A stretch of 64,000 bases of DNA from Bacteroidaceae bacterium (GTDB taxonomy: Bacteria > Bacteroidota > Bacteroidia > Bacteroidales > Bacteroidaceae). A program made the position numbers and the translations under genes. Location of the stretch: positions 1 through 64,000 of the forward strand of contig JAFTVE010000013.1 of NCBI GenBank assembly GCA_017465905.1, read 5' to 3'. The notes beneath the pieces were generated by a model that was not told the origin of the DNA, searched no databases, and saw nothing but the letters and a program-made list of their open reading frames with translations. Within the stretch, counting starts at the first letter, position 1, and every line of letters begins with the position of its first letter. Shown here piece by piece: positions 49,785-58,945 of the stretch.

Positions 49785-50756
49785 TCACTTCTTTCTATTT
49801 ATCACCGCATCCATATAAGCGATGAGAGCATTTTTTACGTTTTCATCGATATTTTCGGGTAGCAGCGCGAGAGCTTTCTGACGATACTTCTGCATCGTCT
49901 GCTCGGCATATTCGATGCCGCCACATGCCTTGGCAAAGGTGATGAGTTCGTTTATCTCGACGTCAGAGAGCTCGCCCTCCTTGAGGCGGTCTATCATGGT
50001 GCGTATGTGCTCGTCGCCCTGTGTGCGCACAGCATAGATGATGGGCAGGGTGAGCTTGCCTTCGCGCATGTCGTTGCCCGTGGGCTTGCCCACATCGTTA
50101 CTGAAGTAGTCGAAGATATCGTCGCGTATCTGGAAGCAGATACCGATGTACTCGCCTATCTGGCGGGCACGGGCCACATCCTCGGCCGATGCGCCTACTG
50201 AGAGGGCACCAATCTCGGCACAAGAAGAGAAGAGCGAAGCCGTCTTCTTGCGGATGATCTCAAGGTACACCTCCTCGGACACCAGCTTCTCGTGGCTATG
50301 GAACATCTGGAATATCTCACCATCTGAGAGTGTCTGCCCCAACGAACCTACGATATTGGTGATGCGGTTGTCGCCACAGCGGCCGGTGAAGACCAGTGCT
50401 GTAGATAGCAGGTAGTCGCCCACGAGCACCGCCAGCTTGTTGTTGTAGATGGCGTTTACTGATGCCTGTCCGCGACGTTGTATGCTGTCGTCCACCACAT
50501 CGTCGTGCACGAGGCTGGCGGTGTGCAGGAGCTCCAGTGCCAGAGCGGCGCTATAGGTAGAATCCACGATGTCGCCGAACATCTTTCCGAAGAGCAGTAC
50601 CATCATCGGACGCATCTGCTTACCGCGCTGCTTGTTGACGTGGAGGATAATCTCACGCAGCAGCGGATTGGGATTCACGGCGAGGTCATCCTGCATCTTC
50701 TTGAAATTGGCAAATTCGGCCTCGATAGGTTGTAGAATGGTTTGCATTGCGTCCAT
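49785..50756 (-). CDS. Polyprenyl (octaprenyl-type) diphosphate synthase
   Basis: 323 residues from ATG 50756 (MDAMQTILQPIEAEF). Both Asp-rich motifs are present: LVHDDVVDDSIQRRG (first, DDxxD) and FQIRDDIFDYFSND (second). LLREIILHVNKQRGKQMRP binds the allylic substrate. It makes the long isoprenoid side chain of menaquinone. That fits the quinone-dependent fumarate reductase earlier in the window. Divergent from polA. Confidence 0.92.
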   Translation of the reverse strand: MDAMQTILQPIEAEFANFKKMQDDLAVNPNPLLREIILHVNKQRGKQMRPMMVLLFGKMFGDIVDSTYSAALALELLHTASLVHDDVVDDSIQRRGQASVNAIYNNKLAVLVGDYLLSTALVFTGRCGDNRITNIVGSLGQTLSDGEIFQMFHSHEKLVSEEVYLEIIRKKTASLFSSCAEIGALSVGASAEDVARARQIGEYIGICFQIRDDIFDYFSNDVGKPTGNDMREGKLTLPIIYAVRTQGDEHIRTMIDRLKEGELSDVEINELITFAKACGGIEYAEQTMQKYRQKALALLPENIDENVKNALIAYMDAVINRKK

Positions 50757-50842
50757 AGCATAGAAAATTTTGTACAAAAATAGTAATAAAACTGTTTATA
50801 TCGTATTTTTTCGTACTTTTACAACATATTTTTAACAAGTTT

Positions 50843-53692
50843 ATGGAAAAACTCTTTCTTCTCGATGCCTATGCCCTCATTTATAGGGCCTACTATGCCT
50901 TCATCCGTGCTCCGCGTATCAACTCGAAGGGACAGAATACCTCGGCCATCTTCGGCTTTGTCAACACCCTGGAGGATGTGCTCAAGAAGGAGCAGCCTAC
51001 ACATATCGGCGTGGCCTTCGACCCCAAGGGCGGTACCTTCCGCCATGAGATGTACGCGCCCTACAAGGCGCAGCGCGAGGAGACACCCGAGGATATACGC
51101 GCCAGCGTGCCCATCATCAAGGACATACTGCGTGCTTACCGCATCCCCATCCTGGAGGTGCCGGGTTACGAGGCCGACGACGTCATAGGCACACTATCGC
51201 ACCAAGCCGATGCCCTGGGCATAAAGACCTATATGATGACGCCCGACAAGGACTATGGGCAGCTGGTCACGGAGAATGCGCTCATCTACCGCCCTAAGTT
51301 TGGCGACAAGGAGTTTGAAGTTATGGGTATAGAGCGCGTGAAGGAGAAGTTTGGCATAGAACGCCCCGAACAAGTCATAGACCTACTGGGCTTGATGGGC
51401 GACTCGTCGGACAACATCCCCGGATGTCCGGGTGTGGGAGAGAAGACGGCACAGAAGCTCATTGCCGAGTTTGGCGACATACCCACCCTACTCGCTCGCC
51501 GCGATGAGCTGAAGGGTGCGCTGAAGAAGAAGGTGGACGAGAATGTAGAGCTCATCGAGCTGAGCCGTTTCCTGGCTACTATCAAGACCGATGTGCCCAT
51601 CACGCTCGACCTGGAGGCGCTGAAGCGTGAGGCACCCGACGAGGAGAAGATACAGGCATTGTTTGAGGAGCTGGAGTTCCGCACGCTGCTGAAGAGGGTG
51701 ATGGGAAAGGACACCGAGACCTCCTCTAACTCACCCTCTAGGGGGAGGACTCAGACAGCGCGGAAGGGCACTACCGAGTCGGCGCAGGGCGACCTCTTTG
51801 CACCTGCAGGAGGTGCAGTGCAAGGTGACCTTTTCGCGATGGACACGACAGAGTCTGCTGGCGATCTCTTCCATACCAGTCTCGACAATCTCGCTACTAT
51901 ACCGCACACCTACACCTTGGTGGATACCCAAGAAAAGCGCGATGGATTGGTGGAAAAACTCGCCTTGGCCAATGCCTTTGCGTTTGACACCGAGACTACG
52001 GGTACCGACCCCATCACGGCCGAGCTGGTGGGCATGAGCTTTGCCATCGAGGAGGGCGTGGCCTACTATGTGCCTGTGCCTGCCGAGCGAAGCGAGGCGC
52101 AAGGCATCGTGGAACAGTTACGTGCCGTGCTTGAGGATGAGCACACGCTGAAGATAGGGCAGAACATCAAGTACGACTACCTCATCATGCAGGGCTATGG
52201 TGTGGAGCTCGGCGGCCCGATGTTCGACACTATGGTAGCCCACTACCTGCTGCAACCCGAGCTGAGCCACGGCATGGATTACCTCGCCGAGGTATATCTG
52301 AAATACGATACCATCAAGATAGAATCGCTCATCGGTCCTCGAGGACGTGGGCAGAAGACCATGCGCGACCTCGCCCCTGCCGACATCTGCGACTACGCCT
52401 GCGAGGATGCCGACGTGACCCTGAAGCTGAAGCATATCTTCGAGAAAGAGCTGGTGACGGCTGGTGCCGACAAGCTGTTCTACGACATCGAGATGCCGCT
52501 CGTACGAGTGCTCGCCTATATGGAGCGCAACGGAGCACGCATCAGCACCGAGGCCTTGAAGGAGACCTCACGCTACTTCACCGAGCGACTGATGCAGATA
52601 GAGCGCGAGATATATGAGTTGGCAGGCTTCTCATTCAACATCGCCTCGCCCAAGCAGGTGGGCGAAGTGCTCTTTGAGCGCATCAAGATAGTGGAGAAGG
52701 CCAAGAAGACCAAGAGCGGACAGTACAGCACATCGGAGGAGGTGCTCGAAGGGCTGCGCTCGAAGCACCCCATCGTGGAGAAAATCCTCGACCACCGAGG
52801 CCTGAAGAAGCTACTGAGCACCTATGTAGATGCCCTACCCGCCCTCATCAATCCCGCGACGGGCAAGATACACACCTCGTTCAACCAAACTGTCACGGCC
52901 ACGGGGCGCCTCAGTTCGAGCAACCCCAACCTGCAGAATATCCCCATCCGCAACGAGGACGGCAAGGAGATACGCAAGGCCTTCATCCCCGAGCCCGGAT
53001 GCGAGTTCTTCTCGGCTGACTACTCGCAGATAGAGCTGCGCATCATGGCCCACCTCAGTGGCGACGAGAACCTCATCGAGGCCTTCCGCTCGGGCGAGGA
53101 CATCCATGCGGCCACAGCAGCCAAGATATACCACGTGCCCATCGGGGAGGTGACACGCGAGCAGCGCTCGCGTGCCAAGACGGCCAACTTCGGCATCATC
53201 TACGGCATATCGGTATTCGGACTTGCCGAGCGCATGAACGTGAGCCGCAGCGAGGCCAAGGAGCTCATCGAAAACTACTTCGAGACCTACGGCGGCGTGA
53301 AACGCTACATGGACGAGAGCATACAGGTGGCCCGCGAGAAGGGCTACATAGAGACCATCCTCCACCGCAAGCGCTACCTGCCGGATATCAACTCCCACAA
53401 CAGCGTAGTGCGTGGCTATGCCGAGCGCAACGCCATCAATGCACCCATCCAGGGCAGCGCGGCCGACATCATCAAGATAGCCATGATAGAGATCTACCGC
53501 CGCTTCCGTGCCGAGGGCTTGCGCTCCACAATGATACTCCAGGTACACGACGAACTCAACTTCAGCGTCTACCCTGAGGAGAAGGAGCTGGTACAGCGCA
53601 TCGTCATCGAGGCCATGGAGAGCGCCTACCGGATGCAGGTACCCCTCAGCGCCGACTTTGGCTGGGGCACAAATTGGCTGGAAGCACATTGA
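50843..53692 (+). CDS. polA: DNA polymerase I
   Basis: 949 residues. The 5'-nuclease (about 1-290: LLDAYALIYRAYYAFI, GDSSDNIPGCPGVGEKTAQKL) is followed by a 55-residue linker, an apparently intact 3'-5' exonuclease (FAFDTETTGTDP, NIKYDYLIMQ, MFDTMVAHYLL, YACEDADVT) and the polymerase domain (DYSQIELRIMAHLSGDE, RSRAKTANFGIIYGISVFGLA, LQVHDELNFSV). It works in repair and primer removal. The linker holds QGDLF (315-319), QGDLF (327-331) and AGDLF (339-343), spaced exactly 12 residues and matching the beta-clamp-binding consensus. A palindromic CCCTCTAGGGGG sequence lies in the linker DNA. Confidence 0.98.
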   Translation: MEKLFLLDAYALIYRAYYAFIRAPRINSKGQNTSAIFGFVNTLEDVLKKEQPTHIGVAFDPKGGTFRHEMYAPYKAQREETPEDIRASVPIIKDILRAYRIPILEVPGYEADDVIGTLSHQADALGIKTYMMTPDKDYGQLVTENALIYRPKFGDKEFEVMGIERVKEKFGIERPEQVIDLLGLMGDSSDNIPGCPGVGEKTAQKLIAEFGDIPTLLARRDELKGALKKKVDENVELIELSRFLATIKTDVPITLDLEALKREAPDEEKIQALFEELEFRTLLKRVMGKDTETSSNSPSRGRTQTARKGTTESAQGDLFAPAGGAVQGDLFAMDTTESAGDLFHTSLDNLATIPHTYTLVDTQEKRDGLVEKLALANAFAFDTETTGTDPITAELVGMSFAIEEGVAYYVPVPAERSEAQGIVEQLRAVLEDEHTLKIGQNIKYDYLIMQGYGVELGGPMFDTMVAHYLLQPELSHGMDYLAEVYLKYDTIKIESLIGPRGRGQKTMRDLAPADICDYACEDADVTLKLKHIFEKELVTAGADKLFYDIEMPLVRVLAYMERNGARISTEALKETSRYFTERLMQIEREIYELAGFSFNIASPKQVGEVLFERIKIVEKAKKTKSGQYSTSEEVLEGLRSKHPIVEKILDHRGLKKLLSTYVDALPALINPATGKIHTSFNQTVTATGRLSSSNPNLQNIPIRNEDGKEIRKAFIPEPGCEFFSADYSQIELRIMAHLSGDENLIEAFRSGEDIHAATAAKIYHVPIGEVTREQRSRAKTANFGIIYGISVFGLAERMNVSRSEAKELIENYFETYGGVKRYMDESIQVAREKGYIETILHRKRYLPDINSHNSVVRGYAERNAINAPIQGSAADIIKIAMIEIYRRFRAEGLRSTMILQVHDELNFSVYPEEKELVQRIVIEAMESAYRMQVPLSADFGWGTNWLEAH

Positions 53693-53723
53693 TAATATTT
53701 ATATGAAGAGATAATTGGCAGTA

Positions 53724-54365
53724 ATGAAGAAACTATTTCTATTTCTTATAGCAAGCATTGTACTCTTCGGAGCTTGTGGAAACAAGGCTACGAAGGATGT
53801 GAAACAGCAGCGTGAAGCCATGCGCGAATATGTGGAGAGCTTTCTTCTCCGTTATCCCGAGGCTACCCTGCAGGATATTTATAAAGGTAGCTTTCAAGAT
53901 TACTTCGGTCCGGCACATATCGTCAGTGACCGTGAGGCTGCCAAGCGCTATATCCTGCGCGAACTGGCTACTGCCGATACGCTTGGCGGTGAGTGTTACG
54001 AACCGTGTGGCTGGCGCGGACAGTTCTATCGCGTGAACCTCTCGGTGATTAGGGATAGTTTGGTGGCGGTTGATAGCTTGGTCGATGCCTTTGTGGAGAG
54101 TGCACAGGGAGAACCTGCATTCAGTAGCGAGTGGACCGATGAGTGGGCCATCATACAGCAAACCGTCAGGGAGGTATGCCCTACCCTTCAGGGATTTGCC
54201 GAGGATTCCATTCAGCTAGCCCATCTGCTGAGCGAAGGCAACTATGTGGTACACCACAGCCGTGCCTTCAACGAACATTATCATCCCCACTACCGTATCG
54301 TGCGGCGCGATGTTTTTGAGCGAAAGATACAGCCGGTTATAAGATGTTGGGAGACTTCCCATTGA
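53724..54365 (+). CDS. Lipoprotein of unknown function
   Basis: 213 residues from ATG 53724 (MKKLFLFLIASIVLFGAC, lipobox Cys about 18). The body is soluble, with SFLLRYPEATLQDIYKGSFQDYFGPAHIVSDREAAKRYILREL and a His-rich end (VVHHSRAFNEHYHPHYRIV). I have an impression of similar Bacteroidales lipoproteins but no named family. It follows polA by 31 bp and may be read from the same transcript. It is not an obvious DNA-metabolism protein. Confidence 0.65.
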   Translation: MKKLFLFLIASIVLFGACGNKATKDVKQQREAMREYVESFLLRYPEATLQDIYKGSFQDYFGPAHIVSDREAAKRYILRELATADTLGGECYEPCGWRGQFYRVNLSVIRDSLVAVDSLVDAFVESAQGEPAFSSEWTDEWAIIQQTVREVCPTLQGFAEDSIQLAHLLSEGNYVVHHSRAFNEHYHPHYRIVRRDVFERKIQPVIRCWETSH

Positions 54366-54374
54366 AGCAATATC

Positions 54375-56462
54375 TTAGAACGTATACCTCACCTGCAACT
54401 GCACATCCTCGCGGTGGCAGGCGTTAATCATTGCGGCTCCACTGCCGATAGTGGTGCGGTCAAAATAGTGTGTAGCACCGAGCTTGGCTGTAGCGGTGAG
54501 GCGCGGTGCCTCTTTGTGGCTGTATTGTAGGAACAGGTAGCTGCGTAGCCCCGTGCCATAGTACATTTGGTAGTTGTAGGCATAGAGGAGTCCGCGTTCG
54601 TAGCCATAGAGTCGGGCGGCGTAGTCGGCACGGAATGCGGTGAGTCCGTACGAGAGGCGCAAGGCGTGCTGGCCAAGGGTGGGGGAGTAGGTAGCTTGTG
54701 CGCTGGCCATTGCGCCCGTAGAGAGTGTCTCGGCTTGTACGAGACAACCTTCCATCAGTGTTTGGCAACTTAGCAACGGAGTCAGCGTGCCGCTCCATTG
54801 CAGTCGCAGGCGATGCGTCCATTCATTGAGCAGCCCGCCATCAGGTAGGCGGTACCCTTCGGCCACGTCGCGCTGTTTCAGGCGGAAGCGGTAGCGAAGC
54901 AGTAGGCTGTGTGCGTCATTGGGCATATAGCGGGCAGTGACCACACCATCGGTTCCGTACGATGGAGCCGACACACGGTAGCGTAGATAGGGGAAATGGT
55001 AGCCGTCGGCGTATGCCGTGAGCACGAAGCGGCGATGGGGCTGCCACTCGGCACCGAGATATACGCCCTGCTCGTTTCGGATGTCTGATGAGGTGGAGAA
55101 GCTCTTGCCCTCCAGTGCCCAGAAGTCATGGGCATAGTAGCGCTGCAGCAGGGTGAAGTGTAGTCCGTCTACCGCCTTCACGCGCAGCATATTAAGAGTG
55201 GCCACAGAACCTTTGCCATCCACGGCGGTCTCGCCTATGATGCTCAGGCGATGATGATGCCAGGCATAGTCGGCTGAGGCGTTGAAGAAGGTGTGCCCTT
55301 GCGGCGCATAGCGCTTGTAGCTTTGTGTGGGGATAGCAAAGAGGCGGTTGAACGATTGGTACAATGCTGTCATCCCCACGTGCAGACCATGATTGCTATA
55401 GCCGAGGTGTGCTCCGAAGAGATTGCCGCGTGTGTTGCCACGGCGTGCCAGTTCGGTAGGTGTGCGGTGATAGCCGTCGGTCTTCAAGGTGCTGATGGCA
55501 GCGCCATTGAGCGTAGCGTCGAGCCGTCGGTACGAAGCAAAGGCGGTGAACTGCCACGAATGCCACGCCACGGTAGCTGCAGCTCCTGTGTAGTAGTTGC
55601 CTTCGCCCGTGCCTCGATGAGGCTTGATGGAAGCACTTTGTCGGCCCAAACCTTGCAACAGCATCGTCTTGCCGAGAGCAAAGTCGGAGTTGAGTATCAG
55701 TCCCTGTCCGAAGCGCAGGCGATAGTTGCCCACCACAAGATTCTTGAGTATGCCCATATCGCCCAGTTGTATGTAGCCCGATAGGTAATCGGGTAGGGGC
55801 GAGGTGGCGGTAAAGATGGGTTCGCCCGCATCTTTCTCTGCACTGATGCCCCACAAGAGGCGTGTGCCGTAGCGGTAGTTGTAGCGCAGGTTATGGTAGA
55901 GCGCATTGCCAGTGTAGTAGTGCGAAGGTGCTGCATCGAGTTGGCTCTGTGTGCGTGGCGCATAGCCTGCCCGGCTGTAGAGTGGGATGTCGAGCCGCGA
56001 GGAGACCTCGCTGCGTCCTTGGGTGAGCATACGGCGCCAAATGTCGCGAGGATCCTCCTTCTTCTCTTCCGGTGGACCGAAGGTGACGAAGTACGACAGC
56101 AGCTGGCGTGTGTGGTAGTCGAGCTCGGGGATAAGCATCAGTTCGCCCACACTGCGCAGAGCCCCGTACCTATATATATAATAGTGTATGCCCTCAATCT
56201 GCCAGTCGGTGAGGAAGCCCAACTGTTGCAGCTCCGTACTGTCGGCACGGTTGATGTTGATGGGGTGGGCATGCCAGTGCATGTAGTCGTCGTAGAGATT
56301 CTCGGCTGCCACCAGTGCCTCTTCGCCCTCGCTTTCAGCCTCCACGAAAAGCTGCTCCACGAAGTCGTCCCACGAGAGGAACTGCGCCGAGGTGGGCAAT
56401 GTACAGAGTAGCCATAGCCCCAGGAGAATAGTTTGTCGTATCGAGGTGAAATGCTTTGCCAT
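54375..56462 (-). CDS. Helix-hairpin-helix domain outer-membrane barrel protein
   Basis: 695 residues: signal peptide (MAKHFTSIRQTILLGLWLLCTLPTSAQ), an N-terminal ComEA-like HhH segment (about 65-125: ININRADSTELQQLGFLTDWQIEGI, LRSVGELMLIPELD), then a long beta-barrel region ending in DVQLQVRYTF. An HhH pair next to a barrel is a recurring Bacteroidetes architecture. A role in DNA binding or uptake at the outer membrane is conceivable but unproven. It is transcribed from the tandem hairpin promoter at 56477-56655. Confidence 0.8.
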   Translation of the reverse strand: MAKHFTSIRQTILLGLWLLCTLPTSAQFLSWDDFVEQLFVEAESEGEEALVAAENLYDDYMHWHAHPININRADSTELQQLGFLTDWQIEGIHYYIYRYGALRSVGELMLIPELDYHTRQLLSYFVTFGPPEEKKEDPRDIWRRMLTQGRSEVSSRLDIPLYSRAGYAPRTQSQLDAAPSHYYTGNALYHNLRYNYRYGTRLLWGISAEKDAGEPIFTATSPLPDYLSGYIQLGDMGILKNLVVGNYRLRFGQGLILNSDFALGKTMLLQGLGRQSASIKPHRGTGEGNYYTGAAATVAWHSWQFTAFASYRRLDATLNGAAISTLKTDGYHRTPTELARRGNTRGNLFGAHLGYSNHGLHVGMTALYQSFNRLFAIPTQSYKRYAPQGHTFFNASADYAWHHHRLSIIGETAVDGKGSVATLNMLRVKAVDGLHFTLLQRYYAHDFWALEGKSFSTSSDIRNEQGVYLGAEWQPHRRFVLTAYADGYHFPYLRYRVSAPSYGTDGVVTARYMPNDAHSLLLRYRFRLKQRDVAEGYRLPDGGLLNEWTHRLRLQWSGTLTPLLSCQTLMEGCLVQAETLSTGAMASAQATYSPTLGQHALRLSYGLTAFRADYAARLYGYERGLLYAYNYQMYYGTGLRSYLFLQYSHKEAPRLTATAKLGATHYFDRTTIGSGAAMINACHREDVQLQVRYTF

Positions 56463-56476
56463 AGCAAGTTGATTCT

Positions 56477-56655
56477 ATCGCAAAGATAGCAATAAGCGAG
56501 CGAGAAATATGAAGCTTGCTTCAATATTTTTTACAGCGAGTGCAGTCTATCTTCGAGGTTTAGCTCAAAGATAGTAATAAGCGAGTGAGAAATATGAAGT
56601 TTACTTCAATATTTTTCTTAGCGAACAAGTCTCATCGAGGTTTATCGTGAAGGCT
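56477..56655 (-). promoter_or_regulatory. Tandem hairpin promoter (family B) upstream of the HhH barrel gene
   Basis: Read on the minus strand, two full units and a decayed third carry TATCTTTG boxes; the nearest is about 20 bp before the ATG at 56462. The upstream box begins a hairpin TATCTTTGAG..CTCGAAGATA. The AT-rich hairpins read GAAGC..GCTTC in one unit and GAAGT..ACTTC in the other. Confidence 0.7.
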
Positions 56656-56673
56656 GCTAAACTTTATGGTGTG

Positions 56674-57975
56674 TTATTTCCACCAGTCCTTATTGTGGTG
56701 ATGGATGATGCTTTTTCCTTTGCTGCGCTTATCCTTTTTGAGGAAAGGTATTTGGTAACCAATTCCAAATTCCACATATTCGGCAATATAGAGATGCGTT
56801 TTGGCTGTCGTTTGTAAATAGAAGTTATCCCAAATGCGGGTCTTCAGACCAAAACGGAAGTAGTGGAACGCCTCTTCCGAACCTGCACCCATCGACTTGT
56901 AGAATAGCGGATGCTTGTGGTCGTGCCCATATTCGACGTGGCTATCGTAGTAGTAGTTGCGCGAGGGGTTATAGAGATATACACCCCAGTCGACAATGGC
57001 TGTAACCAAGCCAAATTGAAATTCATTGTTGAGGGCAATGCCTACGCGTATCTTATCGGCAGTAGTGTATTCTCTGTCCTGACAATATAGGGAACGGCCG
57101 GTACCCTTATCAATGGCGCCATTGTAGAAGGCATCGACTCCCATACCTACGGCATACCAATTGGTCACGTTATACACAGCACCAGTATGGAACGAAGATA
57201 TCAGGTACAAGGGATAATACATCCATGCTCGGTGTGCTCCTGCAGCTCCTGTGATATTCAGACTCCATTTGTAGGGAAGGTCAGGAAACTGAATAGGGCT
57301 TTTCTCTGCGTTGGCATTGAAGGTCTTGATAACTCCCACACCGCCATAGATGGCATTTAAGCCTACGTTAGGCATGCAAGTACGGCCGTTGCTCATATGG
57401 AAGTAGCCGAATTCGCTGTTGAGAGCCACGTTGCGGTTAATAGGAATGTTTACATTGACGCCAGCGTTGAGGTAGGCGTTGAGGTAACATCCAAAGATAG
57501 TGCTGACATCCGGTGAGGAGTAGTCATAATTGTCAGGAGATACATTCCCGGTGTACCAATGCTCGGTCACTAAGCCAAGACCTGCAGCTATCTTAAAATC
57601 TAGTTCAAAATGCTTGAGCCGTATGGCAGGAATAAGCAGATAGGGATATACGGCCACAGATTTACCTACGATATCGTTCCCGAAATCGATGAGCGACATG
57701 CCTACTCCAAAAGTAGAATTGTTGAGATACTGCTGCCAAGGGCGTTGCTGCATTGAGGGGAACTCAAGGCCAAGGTTTATGCCTGTGGGAACAAAAGAAC
57801 CCTTTTCTCTGAATTTATCGAAGTGATGGTTTTGGTCAAGATACGTACCAGTGAATGGTTGCACCTTGATAGCAAACTTATTTTTCTCTTTCTTGATTGT
57901 CTGAGCATCTTGCGCTGAAGCGAAAGCCGTAAAAAGGATTGTCGTCAGTAAAAATAAAGGTAAACGCTTGTTCAT
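56674..57975 (-). CDS. PagL-like lipid A deacylase/acyloxyacyl hydrolase family protein
   Basis: 433 residues with a signal peptide (MNKRLPLFLLTTILFTAFASA) and a barrel-like body. The segment FGYFHMSNGRTCMPNVGLNAIYGGVGV (about 195-220) carries the PagL catalytic pattern H-x-S-N-G ... P-N-x-G-x-N, pointing to removal of an acyl chain from lipid A at the outer membrane. It is longer than classical PagL (about 150-190 residues), with extra strands after the catalytic core. Activity is inferred from the motif. Confidence 0.78.
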   Translation of the reverse strand: MNKRLPLFLLTTILFTAFASAQDAQTIKKEKNKFAIKVQPFTGTYLDQNHHFDKFREKGSFVPTGINLGLEFPSMQQRPWQQYLNNSTFGVGMSLIDFGNDIVGKSVAVYPYLLIPAIRLKHFELDFKIAAGLGLVTEHWYTGNVSPDNYDYSSPDVSTIFGCYLNAYLNAGVNVNIPINRNVALNSEFGYFHMSNGRTCMPNVGLNAIYGGVGVIKTFNANAEKSPIQFPDLPYKWSLNITGAAGAHRAWMYYPLYLISSFHTGAVYNVTNWYAVGMGVDAFYNGAIDKGTGRSLYCQDREYTTADKIRVGIALNNEFQFGLVTAIVDWGVYLYNPSRNYYYDSHVEYGHDHKHPLFYKSMGAGSEEAFHYFRFGLKTRIWDNFYLQTTAKTHLYIAEYVEFGIGYQIPFLKKDKRSKGKSIIHHHNKDWWK

Positions 57976-58228
57976 GTCTTATTGTAAAAGTATCTTTCCC
58001 ATTTCGCGCTGCAAAATTAGGCAATTAAGTAGTGCGGAGTAAGAAGGACAATGCCAATTTTTGATAATTGTCATGTTAATTATCCCAAAAGGCAGATTTC
58101 AAGGTTACCGACAATCAATATGCCATATATGTATTGCTTTTTTATGTGTGTATTATTCATAGAAAAAAGTCCCAAAGCTTGCATTAACACTTCTATATGT
58201 CTAAATTTGTAGGGAATATTCAATTCTT

Positions 58229-58807
58229 ATGGAACAGTTGCAGGTAATACAGAACAAGATATACGAGATTCGCGGCCAGCGTGTGATGCTCGACTTCGAT
58301 TTAGCGGAGTTATATGGTACGGAGACAAGAGTGCTCAAGCAATCTGTAAAACGAAACATCAAACGTTTCCCTACAGACTTCATGTTTGAATTGACGAAAG
58401 AAGAATTCGGTAGTTTGAGGTCACAATTTGTGATCTCAAACAAACGGGGTGGCACACGCTACATGCCGTTTGCTTTTACCGAACAGGGCGTGGCTATGCT
58501 CTCATCGGTGCTGAACAACGAAACAGCTATTGAAATTAACATCAACATCATGCGTGCTTTCGTCACCGTGCGCCAGTATCTCACCTCAGCCAATGGCACT
58601 ATCAAAGAGATTGAAGAACTCAAGCAACGGATGAAGGCATTGGAACAGGGCAGCGAAGATACTATTGCCGCTATCAATGACCTTAGCGAAGACACACGTC
58701 GCGAACTTGATGATATCTATTTGGCTCTTTCGCAATTGGCCGATAAACAAAAGCAAGCACCCACTGACCGTAAGCCGATAGGGTTTACGGAGTATGATAA
58801 GGAGTGA
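58229..58807 (+). CDS. ORF6N domain protein
   Basis: 192 residues. The N-terminal ORF6N domain (about 8-100: YEIRGQRVMLDFDLAELYGTETRVLKQSVKRNIKRFPTDFMFELT, RYMPFAFTEQGVAMLSSVL) is followed by a coiled coil (about 120-175). ORF6N domains come from phage antirepressor-type proteins and are frequent singletons in Bacteroidales; DNA binding is likely, the target unknown. A 27-bp palindrome within the coding sequence recurs just after the stop codon. Confidence 0.88.
   Translation: MEQLQVIQNKIYEIRGQRVMLDFDLAELYGTETRVLKQSVKRNIKRFPTDFMFELTKEEFGSLRSQFVISNKRGGTRYMPFAFTEQGVAMLSSVLNNETAIEININIMRAFVTVRQYLTSANGTIKEIEELKQRMKALEQGSEDTIAAINDLSEDTRRELDDIYLALSQLADKQKQAPTDRKPIGFTEYDKE
58414..58440. repeat. 27-bp palindrome inside ORF6N gene
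   Basis: TTTGAGGTCACAA and TTGTGATCTCAAA form a nearly perfect palindrome that encodes LRSQFVISN. Its copy at 58824-58850 differs at one base. Confidence 0.7.
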
Positions 58808-58823
58808 CGAATGAGACGCAAAT

Positions 58824-58850
58824 TTTGAGGTCGCAATTTGTGATCTCAAA
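58824..58850. repeat. Second copy of the ORF6N palindrome, downstream of the stop codon
   Basis: 26 of 27 bases match 58414-58440 and would still encode LRSQFVISN in one frame, but no ORF6N coding context surrounds it. It may be a binding site or a remnant of a second ORF6N gene. Confidence 0.6.
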
Positions 58851-58894
58851 CTGGTTAAGACATAAACCTAAAAGCTATAATTTATTACAACCAG

Positions 58895-58922
58895 AAAAGG
58901 CGGATTCTGTAGTCCGCCTTTT
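58895..58922. terminator. Bidirectional terminator
   Basis: AAAAGGCGGA and TCCGCCTTTT form a perfect 10-bp stem around an 8-base loop, with A- and T-runs on either side. It lies between the converging ORF6N gene and the gene ending at 58946. Confidence 0.85.
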
Positions 58923-58945
58923 CCTATTATGAAGCATTCATGCCA

